Source: a bacterium
GTDB taxonomy: Bacteria; Patescibacteriota; Gracilibacteria; Absconditabacterales; Absconditicoccaceae
Direction: 5' to 3'
DNA length: 8,428 nt
NCBI GenBank assembly: GCA_020629735.1
Contig: JAHDCT010000047.1
Coordinates: forward strand, 1 to 8,428
Shown here: piece after piece, positions 1 to 8,094 of the stretch
Layout of the letters: the number at the start of each line of letters is the position of its first letter
How positions within the stretch are numbered: position 1 is the first letter of the stretch
Program-made: the position numbers and the translations under genes
The notes under the pieces: generated by a model
Databases searched by the model: none
What the model was told of the DNA's origin: nothing
The model's input: only the letters and a program-made list of their open reading frames with translations

Positions 1-1032
1 TCTATCGACTTCTACATATCGATCTTCCTTAGAGTACTGTTTATTAAAGATGCAATAAGATTTGTTTTTAAGTCATATGCATCAGAGACAATAAGAGCAC
101 GCCTGGACATGCATGCAGTAAAAAGTATGTGTTCATCTTCATACATTATAACAGCAGTACGCATGGCTAAATAATCATCAGCTATTAACTCAAGCATACA
201 TATCAGATCATCTTCAGATAGAAAATGAGTCATAGTATCTTTCGGCTCAGTTTGGATTTCATCAAAAGCAAATATTTCTTCCTTCTTTTAAATAGCTTGT
301 CGCGAATCAATTTTCGACATCCTCCGTAAAGGGAATATATCCCATAAGTGTTCAGGTAGCTGTGCGCGTAAAATTATTTTTTTCGCTAAGGAATTTATTT
401 TTTAGTTTATAGTATTCTTCTTCGGAGTAGGCTTTATTCTGAATACAAAAAGACTGATGTTCTAAATCGTCGCAGTAAAGACACTCCCTACATCATGTAA
501 GGTTATTAGAAAACCAAATCTGGTGGCTATTTTTAATATTAGTTGAGTAAAAAACTTCGTGAGAACGGAAGACAGCATAACTATCATACACACACGAAGC
601 ATTGTCTCGAACAAGGACACTGTTATGGATATCGGTTGAATACTTTATTGAATAGGAGTAAGTCACATTTTCACATCAAGTGAGGTTACTCGAAAGGTAG
701 ATGTTCTTAGAATTGTTAACAGTAGTTGAATACTCGCAGTTTTCATTATCTCAGTAATGGCTTACTCATGGAACTTTGTTTTGGAGGAAGAGGTGATGCA
801 AAGTCTTAAAAAAAGATCACTGATTCTCGATGTCAAAGAAATTATTTTCTAAATCTTCGCGTGTAGTGAGCACTCCTCAAAGTCTTCAAGTAGGAGGAAA
901 GTTACTAATAATCTCTCAGTTTTTGTAGAACGAAAAGGTGTACCAGCTACAGATTTCTTTTACAAACTCTTTTCGTGGTGTATGTTTTCTTTTTTCTTGA
1001 ATTTTCTTTTGTCGATAGAGAAGATCGTGCAT
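1..1032 (-). CDS. Cys-rich CPR-family protein, paralogue of its neighbour; C-terminus cut by the window edge
   Basis: With TGA read as Gly, this minus-strand frame is open from ATG at 1032 to base 1, 344 codons with no stop, so the 3' end lies off the left edge. The protein belongs to a Cys/Asn/Ser/Tyr-rich family that I recognise from CPR genomes; no biochemical function is known to me. It has two copies of a Cys cluster followed by an N-K motif: CRECLYC at residues 181-187, then SFCIQNKAYSEEEY; and CSYCLGCIGLKNKSYC at 312-327, then IFNKQYSKED. Between them are short irregular repeats such as NSKNIYLS and NENCEYS, which look like a beta-solenoid (inference). The N-terminus (1-70) is basic and lacks the LCPEER Cys segment of the upstream paralogue. 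The gene follows that paralogue by 62 bases on the same strand, so co-transcription is likely. No Shine-Dalgarno precedes the ATG. Four CGA codons (residues 7, 20, 142, 338) may be Trp; the last sits in SKED-W*-YVEVD. Other frames here are shadows. Confidence 0.85.
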
Positions 1033-1094
1033 ACTGTATTACGTGATTATGTAAGATAAATTATTTTTGGAGAAGCTTGTGAAATTTCAAAAAA

Positions 1095-2876
1095 TTATCA
1101 GAAAACCTCCTGTCTATAAGCATTTTCACTATATACCTTAAACTGAGCATCTTGTGGGTGTACACTCAGAATCTGTTCTCATGTTGCATCACAGTTTCTC
1201 ACATGAAGCTCTCTTCACGTTCTTTTAGCAAGTCTCTCTTTATGCCTCACGTCAGGATGCTTACGAGGAAGTGAAATATTGTGTTTACGGTAATACGCAA
1301 GTTCTTGCTTAAGAAAACGAAACGGTTTTCAACTCACGGAACATAGAATCGCAACATGTACAATATCATCGTCAACATCATCAGCAAAGTGAGGTAGCTC
1401 TTGTGCAGGGAGGGTGGTAATTCATTCAGGTACATTGATTGGATATTCTTTATCCTGCCAGCTGTATCATTTTTCCAAAGCTTCTTCCTTAGTAAGCGGG
1501 TGATACTCCTGAGCAACTGTTTCATTGTATCCGAAAGGACTGAGCGATGGGTCAAGGAATTCTCACCATTGATCATTCTCTTGCATGCGTGTAATAAGCT
1601 GAGGAACAAGTTGTTCGTACTCTTCTTTGGTATACTGTTTGTTATATATACAGTATGACTTGTTTTTAAGTCACACACATCAAAAAAGATGTTGAGAATT
1701 ATGACAGAGCATACAGTAGAAAATTTTATCGTTTTTGATGGAAAGAAAATTTCCTATCGAGTTGCACGTTCAGGTACAGGAACATCAGTTATAGGAATAG
1801 TTAGCTCAATAGGGTGATGCATAGTCAATATCTTGAGAAGAAACTATATTGTGTAAGAAAGAAATATGCTTCGAATCTTCTCAGTTATTGATATTAAATC
1901 AGTTAAAACAATTTTTTGAATCGTAAATACCTTCTCACCAAGAATTTTCGCTGTTAACAACATGGAATGCTGGTCTTGGCTTATGAGAAATGAGTAATTG
2001 ATATTTTTCTTGATAGTTCTGCAGAAGTTGTTTAAGATAATCTTTATCTTTCCTTAGTTCCTCAATTTTTTCTTTTCATACAAATTCATTAAGGAAGTAA
2101 TATTGTTTATTCGAAAGCCCAAAGCACATAATACAGTCCTGGCATCAGTAACTTTCTTCTACATAGAGACAATTTGAGCAATTCTCAGCGTTATAGGTAT
2201 AAAAACAATTATAACATCTTTTAATATTGATGCACTCATAACAATATTCACTATCAAAAATAAGATGGGTATCTACGTTATTATTTCATCATGAAATAAT
2301 ATCGCAATAGAGGCAATCTTCATTATCTCATCATCAAAAAAGAAGATAGCAATTTTTGGCATTAATTGCGAAATTGGAGTACTCACTATTCGTGTTCCCA
2401 AAAGAATAGAGAGAGCAGTGAGGAACACGTTTACTAAGCAGTGAAAATTGTGTCATAAAGTCAGTATCAAACTCCATTCAGTACTGTGTTGCATCTAGCT
2501 CATCAGACCACCAGTAGTTTTGATCATATACCTGATACTCGCTGTCAGGTTTGTAAATACTAATAATTGGTTTTTTCGAATGATCGCAAACTCTCTTATA
2601 TAAGGTTGTTTCGTTTCTAAAAAGCATTCTTCTTCTTTGTCTTTCCTCTGGGCAGAGGGTAGGGAAGGGAACGAGATATTTCATTCATCAAAAAACCGGA
2701 CTAACCTTCTCGTAAAATTCTTTATCGCTTTGAAAAATAGCAAATTGCTTTCAGCTAATACGACAGATACGCCATTCTATAATTGGGTCTCATGTTTTTC
2801 TGGAGATGTATTCATAGACTTCTTTACGCATAAGGAAGGAGTGAGGAAGTGTAAAATCCAACACGAGCATCTCCAT
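1095..2876 (-). CDS. Cys-rich CPR-family protein with 'YDQ-YWWSD' motif (function unknown)
   Basis: One open frame of about 593 aa under table 25, ending in TAA; standard code breaks it at many TGA codons, including three in a row at 2328-2336 (Gly-Gly-Gly before DNEDCLYC). Order of parts: WRICRISGKQF (about 36-46), FYEKV, PFPTLCPEERQRRRMLFRNE (70-89), C97 in KRVCD, YDQNYWWSDE (117-126); then Cys/Asn/Tyr ladders, each ending in a C-x2-C-x-G-L-x-N-K-like module (245-258 and 400-413); then SLSPFGYNETVAQEY; and a C-terminal segment, CSVSGKPFRF (512-521) to RNCDATGEQI, that repeats the N-terminal Cys/FRN theme. I recognise this architecture from many CPR genomes, where it is left hypothetical or, as I recall, mislabelled 'CaiB/BaiF'. 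Paired Cys at both ends suggest zinc-ribbon-like sites (inference). Start: ATG 2876 is the first Met after the upstream TAG; ATG 2870 two codons later is equally possible. Confidence 0.88.
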
Positions 2877-3020
2877 AAATGTAGAGAAAAAAGGTACAGT
2901 TACTATAAGAAATACTGAGAACAAAAAGAACTAATAGCTTTAGAGAAAGAAAAATTTAAAGTAAAAAAGTAAAAATAGTCGAAAGTTCGTAAAAGAACAA
3001 TTTTATATACTATATTATCT
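2877..3020. other. Divergent intergenic region, AT-rich
   Basis: This stretch separates the minus-strand Cys-rich pair from the plus-strand VOC gene, so both promoters should lie here. The sequence is A-rich with no clear -35 box on either strand. A TACATT hexamer on the minus strand (2878-2883) and TATACT/TATATT hexamers on the plus strand (3006-3016) are possible -10 boxes. GTTC-gtaaaa-GAAC (2985-2998) is a weak inverted repeat. No gene or RNA was found. Confidence 0.5.
3011..3016 (+). promoter_or_regulatory. Possible -10 box, leaderless start of the VOC gene
   Basis: TATATT ends four bases before the ATG at 3021, and an overlapping TATACT lies at 3006-3011. No Shine-Dalgarno is present. 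If either is a real -10, transcription would start at or within a few bases of the ATG. No convincing -35 lies 16-18 bases upstream, and AT-rich DNA yields such hexamers by chance. Confidence 0.3.
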
Positions 3021-3734
3021 ATGCACGGGGACTTTATATTTGCAGATCTATCAACATATACCTTAACGGAAACTAAGGACTTTTACGAGAAGGTATTTGA
3101 TTGGAAGTATTATTCCGATGACCAAAGTTATTTTGTTGGATATAAGGGGGATCATGAAGTGGCAGGTCTGTACGAAACACCTGAGAAGTTCAAAGAAATA
3201 TGAATGCCTTCTTTTTGGATGACCTATATACAAGTTGAGGACAGAGATAAAGCCGTTCAAATCGCTATTGAGCAGTGAGGAAAAGTAGAAGTGAAAGAAA
3301 ACATATCTCCATCTGAGAAAGTTGCTCTTATAAGAGACCCACTAGGAGCAGGATTTACGATCTATGAAGGAAGCAACTTACAAAGTAGAACAAAAAATAC
3401 TCTAGGAACTATGGTTTGGAATGAGCTCTATATATCTGATATAAGCAAAGTTGAATGATTTTATAAGAACCTCTTCGGTCGAGAAATAAGTAATGTGAGC
3501 ACAAAGAGGAAAGAGATAAGAAGTAATGGTGAATTCATCTGAGTCATAGAGGAACTAGAAGAACAGTTTAGATCAAAGTATCAATACCGAGGTGTTTACT
3601 TCGCAGTTAAAAGTATAACAGAGGTGGTAGGAAAGGTAGAAGAGCAGTGATGAATGCTCTTATATCAAAATGAGGGCCTTGCTTCATGTACCGACCCCTC
3701 ATGAGAAGCATTTTTTTATCTCCAGCAGGTATAA
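3021..3734 (+). CDS. Two-domain VOC-family (glyoxalase/bleomycin-resistance fold) protein
   Basis: 237 aa under table 25, ending in TAA; seven TGA codons would break it under the standard code. It contains two tandem VOC modules, roughly residues 1-115 and 128-237. Each has the family pattern: FYEKVFDWKYY (21-31) then FWMTYIQV (65-72), a GG turn and RDPLGAGFTIYE; in the second half FYKNLFG-W*-EI, W*-GVYFAV, EEQGGMLLY and DPSGEAFFYLQQ. The double-module layout resembles cytosolic glyoxalase-like proteins of the CFP-30/SgaA type. Substrate and metal use cannot be read from the sequence. The two halves align TGG-coded Trp28 and Trp66 with CGA codons 154 and 190, which is the best local evidence that CGA means Trp. 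ATG 3021 is chosen because domain 1 begins immediately after it. There is no Shine-Dalgarno. It could be first gene of a plus-strand transcript. Confidence 0.88.
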
Positions 3735-3852
3735 GGTCAGATGTGTTTCAACTTTACTCGTTTAGAGTGAATGAAGGTTTTGTTTTGACTTTAGTGAGAA
3801 AACATGTTAAATATAACAAGGTGAGAAATCGGTTTTTACTCCTAAGAAGATA
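3735..3852. other. Intergenic gap between VOC gene and the large unknown gene
   Basis: The 118-base gap has no convincing gene. Under table 25 it holds two mini-ORFs of 17 and 13 codons (from ATG 3741 and ATG 3803) with no supporting signal. A weak GTTTT/AAAAC inverted repeat is not followed by a T-tract, so I do not call a terminator. AAGGTGAG at 3818-3825 resembles a ribosome-binding site but has no start codon at proper spacing. Confidence 0.4.
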
Positions 3853-6225
3853 ATGGACAGAACGGGATTTTTATATAGGTTGTGAGTTATAGTAACAGCA
3901 TCAACAAATCCTTCGACAGCATATAGTATGCTCAAAAATATTGCTGTTGATAATAAAGATGAGTTGGAAATGCAAACTGATCCTGAAAAAATAAAAGCCT
4001 TAAAGTGATTGCTTCATTTGTGTGAGTCTTTACAAATCTTGAGTGGAGAAGGACAAGGAGGGATTCAAACAGATGACTTTAATAGAATTCACGATCGTAA
4101 CTTATATGGGTCAGGAAAAGAATGGAACTCTCATTTATGAGGTGCAAACATCGATGGTGGAGACGCAGACCTTTTCATAATCAATGATATGGAGGAGTTA
4201 GAAATTACAAATGATGAGCAAGTAGAAAGACGAATAAAAGAAACAATCAACCTCATATTTGATCATGCTGACTTGAAGTTTTCTTCCAAAAATCAACAGT
4301 TGTATATAACCAATTCTGATTTGAGTTTTTCTCTACCAACAGAGGTAAATCTGAATAATCCGCATGACCTGCAATACTTAGAGCTAGATGATTTAGTGCC
4401 ATTAAACCCAAAAGTCTATCTTCAGCTTGCACAATTTTTCTGAACATGTGATCAGAGTGATATTGAGGACCTATGTATAGAACCGTTTAATTGGAGCACT
4501 AAGGTGAGAGAGGTAGAGAAAAGCTCAAATAATCAATCCGAGACGATTTATTTTCCTTATGCTCATCCAGTACCACCACATGAATCATGAGTTGAGCCCG
4601 ATAAATACGATGAGCTGCTACAGTTGATTTCATATCATGCTTGGTGATTAGTAAAAAAAGCAATTGATGAATTAAAATTTCATAGATGAAAAAAAGTAAT
4701 AATAGTGAGTGAGCAAGTGTGGGAGAAGAAAATTTGTAGAGAGGAGGAAGTGAGTGATTTTCCGTTATGGAGAATAATCTGTTCAATAATTACGAGTTCT
4801 TATGCTAAGGAACGATCAAGTCTGGTTCTCAATAAACTGTCGTGAAAAGACCAAGATATCTGACTTATGCTTGAGCAATTAGTTAAATATGTCTGTTGAG
4901 AAGAGTTACTATATCAATACTTGTGTGATCAATGAGTTGATGTAGAATTACATCCAGCCATTTCACAGGAACAAGCAAAGCAGGTTCAGCGTGGAATTAA
5001 TGATGCGTATAAAATCTATCAGGAAAACGTAGTGCTTCTTTCAACAAAAATTGATAGTTATCAAACAAGAGATGAGAAAAATAGCAGGGCGCTTAGAGAG
5101 ATTGTGGAACTTACTAAAGTCTGTAATGAAGCTACTCAGAAAGCTGACCAGTTAATTATGGACTACCGTGAATCATTGATTCAGAAGAAAGTTAATAGCC
5201 TACAGGCGCAAGAAAAAGATCCTAACAAGGTTGTGTATATATTGTGATTCTGACTATGACATAAGAATAACATTATCCAAGATTGGAAAGTAAAAGACCA
5301 AGGTCAGCTAGAGGTGATTTCTCAACCCATGCATGAGAGAAATCTAGATGAGTTCGTTAAAAAGTATGGAACAACATCGTTGGACGTAGTTGATGAAATT
5401 AATGATTTTTTGGGAGGGATAAATCTTGCTGGAGGGAATCTTGACGAAGATGTATTAGACAAGTTAGATAATTTACTACGTGATGAGGGATTTGAAGCAG
5501 GATTCGAGGCAAACAAATCAAAGTTCCCGTACACACCAGAGTGAATGACAGAGCAAGAAATACAAGACTTGGTAAACGGTCTTAAAAACGATGATGAATA
5601 CTCTCGTTGGGAAAGGACAGAAAATTGAGAGAGGTGTGAATATGAGGCTTGATATGGGACTCAAATGGATTTCTTAAGACGTTGAGGAACTCACGAGCAT
5701 CGGGCTGCCATTCAATGACCTATCTGTGATATGTCAGAGAAAGTACATCAAGCACTCTGAGGCCTACCATTAAGTCATTATAGTAAAATGAAGTGAATTA
5801 AAACAGTAGTGTATCCTCAGTCAACTAGAGAAGAAGGAGTCTCAGTCTACAGTTTTAGGCATTATTTCCCGATCATTAAAGAACATCATACATACAAATT
5901 TTCTATAAGATGAAAAGTAACTTTTGATGAAAATTGAGTTATGAAGGTAGAGTGAATTGCTTTAAATATATGATTACATAGGCGTTTAGATTCAGAAATC
6001 GAGTCGAAAAAATGAAAAATTAAAGGAGAGTTACGTGAGTATTTTACTCGCAGATCATCTAAGGGGGAAAAGTTTAACAAGCGTTTACGACAAGGTTTTA
6101 AGGAAGGGAAGAGAAGTGTAAGAATTTGAAGAAAATTATTTTTGAGTGATATTTTAGATAAGGAAGCAAACTGGAAAGATGATGCGTTACAGATAATTAA
6201 AGTCATCGAAGGGTACGATAACTAA
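3853..6225 (+). CDS. Large protein of unknown function with central coiled coil
   Basis: 790 aa under table 25, ending in TAA, with about 27 in-frame TGA codons; the standard code shreds it into pieces. I do not recognise the family. Visible parts: a short N-terminal stretch with Arg and LGVIVTAS (a weak secretion-signal candidate only); a polar region with GSGKEWNSHLGGANIDGGDA; an acidic mixed region to about residue 390; a charged, Gln-rich helical segment predicted as coiled coil (about 393-456, around NSRALREIVELTKVCNEATQ); a Gly/Asp-rich segment (GGINLAGGNLDED); and a strongly basic C-terminal third with many Lys/Arg pairs (for example KFNKRL-W*-QGFKEGKR). Start: ATG 3853 is the first Met after an in-frame TAA; ATG 3928 would give 765 aa, starting at MLKNIAVDN. 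AAGAAGAT just upstream is only a weak ribosome-binding site. It follows the VOC gene by 118 bases and precedes the acyltransferase by 47. CGA/CGG occur at residues 127, 321, 617 and 746. Confidence 0.85.
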
Positions 6226-6272
6226 AAGGAAAAAAACTTGGCCCATGGTGTTTTATAACAATAAGACTCTAT

Positions 6273-7190
6273 ATGAACATGAATCAAGGTAAGTTATTGT
6301 GTTCTAATTTAGCGGATAATTTAGTCGGCCTACCAAGCAGTCCTTGAGATAGAATGCATTGAATTAAAAAATGAGTCGCAAAAAATATTCTGTATCTCTT
6401 ATGAAAACTATATAATATAAAGTTAGATGAGTTGTGAGAAATTTACAATCCAATCGTTGATGTCAAAGGATATCAAAAGATTGTTGAGTGAGTTAAAAGA
6501 GCAAAGTTGAAAGCCAACTTTCATGGGTTGAAGAACCTACCTGATGACGGAAAATTTATCATGGCATCAACGCACAATCATGGTTTGCCAGAAGCCTTGC
6601 TATCTATGAACCAGTTGATCAAATCGTATTGAGGTGCGCATATTCTTGGAACGAGGCATGCAAAAGTACTACGGCATGATTCCGAAGAAAGGGTAGTAAC
6701 GCGAGTTGATTTTAGTAAGGCAGAGGGAGAAAAAGTATGAAATAGGATGTACGATGACATTCAAAGTAACTTTGATAAGAACCATCCTTTGTTGATCTAT
6801 CCAGCAGGAGATATTTCTCAAAAGAGAGGCGGTGAGGTCTCAGATCTAAGGCGGAGTTGGAGTTTCGTGCTCCTTGCACAAAGATATTGAGTACCGATTG
6901 TACCAGTAAAAATTACGACCGAGTCGTCAAACCCTTTCTATGAAGGATTGCACCCTAGTAAATGAGTGTTTAAATATCTAGAAAAAACGTATCTTTGATG
7001 GCTCAGAAAAGGGAAATATATGCTTAACGAAGTAATTGAGCGAAAAGACAAACCTGTAGAATTTCATATTTGAGAGCCAATCTACTTGGATAATGCTACA
7101 ACATTCGAAAAAAAGACACCATGATGAAGAAATATATTGTCAAACGAGGTTGAGAGAATTAGAAAGGAAACCTATGCCTTAGGAAAGTAA
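6273..7190 (+). CDS. PlsC-like acyltransferase of the putative-hemolysin type
   Basis: 305 aa under table 25, ending in TAA; 14 TGA codons in frame. The central region matches acyltransferases of the lysophospholipid/PlsC superfamily, closest to the 'putative hemolysin' branch (COG3176): NFHGLKNLPDDGKFIMAS, then the catalytic block STHNHGLPEALLS with His101 and Glu107; LLIYPAGDIS (173-182), equivalent to the FPEG substrate motif; DLR-W*-SWSFVLLAQ; and YGVPIVPVKIT (205-215). The expected role is acyl transfer to a glycerolipid or a lipid-linked substrate at the cytoplasmic membrane face. His-x5-Glu replaces the usual His-x4-Asp; the hemolysin branch commonly has His-x5-Asp, so the active site looks intact though unusual. 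No membrane span is obvious. ATG 6273 is the first Met after an upstream TAA; ATG 6279 is possible. No strong Shine-Dalgarno is seen. CGA/CGG at residues 134, 144, 194 and 257 may be Trp; 194 falls on a conserved Trp. Confidence 0.87.
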
Positions 7191-7194
7191 TTGC

Positions 7195-7207
7195 ATGAGC
7201 ATCTCAT
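7195..7207. terminator. Small inverted repeat between convergent genes (weak)
   Basis: ATGAG-cat-CTCAT forms a perfect 5-bp stem with a 3-base loop, located five bases after the acyltransferase stop and before the convergent YrbL-like gene end. There is no T-tract on either side and the stem is short, so a terminator role is only a suggestion. Confidence 0.2.
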
Positions 7208-7240
7208 AAATAGTATGCGATGTAACATAGAGTAATAGTC

Positions 7241-7846
7241 TTACGCAGCTTCGACTGCATGAAATTTTCATTTAAACTTCTGTAGTCTTCTCAGAAATTT
7301 CTTTTTCATTTGGCCTGGGAGATATAAGAGTGGTTGAAGGGGGTACATTCTTGCACCTAGGCGTTTAACATCAACTAGTATGGGTTTATATTGATTTGGT
7401 GATACCTTTTGAACGATAAGGTTGTTTCATAGATGAAAAATATCAGTAAATCGAAGCTTGTGCTTAAGGAGTTCGTCAGTAATGAAATGTATATGTTCCC
7501 AAAACGTATCGTCGTGAATAACTCAAAGTTCTTGAATATTTTTTGAGTAACTTCAGTCATAGTCTCTAGGTCTTGAGCTGTATAAGACATCTCATTCTAA
7601 TGATACATGCTCAGGTACATAAGCTGATAGCGTTTCGGGGATTTTTTGGAAGTTGCTATATTCAAACTTATTGAAGTCTCTTATTCAGAAATTGAAAAGG
7701 GTGAACAATGAGGTCTTAATGTTGATCGACTTTCAGAAAAAGTTTTTCTTTAAGGTTGGCTTTACTTTTTTCCCGCAGATATTTTCATTATTTGTAGAGT
7801 AGCAGTCTCTATAGCGTCACGATCAGATATGTTCTTGAAGCTGCAT
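7241..7846 (-). CDS. YrbL-like protein (PhoP-regulatory-network / kinase-fold family)
   Basis: 201 aa under table 25, ending in TAA. The minus-strand frame is open from 7912 to 7244; ATG 7846 is the start giving the usual family length (E. coli YrbL is about 210 aa). The N-terminus, IGSGRYRDCYS (7-17) followed by ICGKKVKP, matches YrbL's glycine-loop and Lys strand. Further on, FTDIFHLGNNLIVQK (133-147) matches the catalytic-loop region, ILVDVKRLG (D159) the metal-binding Asp position, and PLQPLLYLPGQMKKKFLRRL the C-terminal tail. The family has a reduced protein-kinase fold; activity is unproven, and the catalytic-loop Asp placement here is offset, so a pseudokinase is possible. It is convergent with the acyltransferase (50-base gap) and divergent from the lipoprotein. 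No Shine-Dalgarno is present. One CGA (residue 132) may be Trp. Confidence 0.75.
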
Positions 7847-7851
7847 AGTGT

Positions 7852-7857
7852 AATATA
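7852..7857 (-). promoter_or_regulatory. Possible -10 box, leaderless start of the YrbL-like gene
   Basis: On the minus strand TATATT ends five bases before the ATG at 7846, without a Shine-Dalgarno in between. A transcript from it would begin at about the start codon. There is no good -35 box (ATCAAA at 17-base spacing is poor), so confidence is low. Confidence 0.3.
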
Positions 7858-7910
7858 AGTAAATTCAAATATGTTTTGATGTATAGAGTAAAAATGAAAT
7901 AAGTCAATGA

Positions 7911-7933
7911 TTTTAGTAAGAAACTTTTAGTAA
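7911..7933. repeat. Direct repeat TTTTAGTAA x2
   Basis: The 9-base sequence TTTTAGTAA occurs at 7911-7919 and 7925-7933, a 14-base period with GAAAC... as spacer. It lies upstream of both divergent genes and could be a regulator site or chance in AT-rich DNA. Confidence 0.35.
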
Positions 7934-8000
7934 AAAATGTGAAAAACATAAAGTACCGTACAAAATAACTAAGTATATTCACTTTTGATTTATGTAACCT

Positions 8001-8015
8001 TAATTGCTGCAATTA
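8001..8015. promoter_or_regulatory. Perfect 15-base palindrome, candidate operator
   Basis: TAATTGC-T-GCAATTA is a perfect inverted repeat with 7-base arms around one central base. It ends 18 bases upstream of the -35 box of the lipoprotein promoter. This geometry suits a dimeric regulator near the promoter. There is no T-run, and the arms are too close to form an RNA hairpin loop, so a terminator is unlikely. Confidence 0.5.
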
Positions 8016-8033
8016 TAACATAAAATAATTTAT

Positions 8034-8061
8034 TTGACAATAAGTTTTTATAAGATATAAT
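8034..8061 (+). promoter_or_regulatory. Near-consensus sigma70 promoter of the lipoprotein gene
   Basis: TTGACA (8034-8039) and TATAAT (8056-8061) are both perfect consensus hexamers with a 16-base spacer, preceded by an A/T-rich stretch that could act as an UP element. Transcription would start near 8068, giving a leader of about 27 bases to the ATG at 8095. No Shine-Dalgarno is seen in this leader, which is U- then A-rich. Confidence 0.8.
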
Positions 8062-8094
8062 ATGTGTATGTTTTTTATTTTAAACAAAAATAAT

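Larger units (their letters stand above)
7847..8094. other. Divergent intergenic region upstream of YrbL-like and lipoprotein genes
   Basis: 248 bases, very AT-rich, with no coding frame that resembles a protein. It holds a near-consensus promoter for the lipoprotein, a perfect 15-base palindrome, a 9-base direct repeat and a possible -10 for the YrbL-like gene, each listed separately. No tRNA or structured RNA was recognised. Confidence 0.6.

Noticed and set aside
12..233. Minus-strand standard-code ORF of 73 codons
   Set aside because: The neighbouring frame is open under table 25 across the whole region and encodes a recognisable family motif (CLGCIGLKNKSYCIFNKQY); this ORF is a shadow.
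1334..1678. Minus-strand standard-code ORF of 114 codons, and plus-strand ORFs at 1401-1658 and 2637-2918
   Set aside because: They overlap the Cys-rich gene in other frames, have no family features, and that gene has strong motifs throughout.
2985..2998. GTTC/GAAC inverted repeat as a terminator
   Set aside because: Only a 4-bp stem without T-tract.
3803..3845. Mini-ORF of 13 codons upstream of the large gene (and one at 3741-3794, one at 6245-6292)
   Set aside because: No ribosome-binding site at good spacing, no recognisable peptide; expected by chance under a two-stop code.
4253..6206. Minus-strand ORFs at 4253-4447, 4499-4786, 5322-5534 and 5886-6206
   Set aside because: Antisense shadows of the 790-residue gene; low-complexity Leu/Ser/Phe content typical of reverse reading.
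7375..7590. Minus-strand ORF of 71 codons, and 7809-8012 minus
   Set aside because: The first is out of frame with the YrbL-like gene; the second is Phe/Leu/Tyr-rich translation of AT-rich intergenic DNA.
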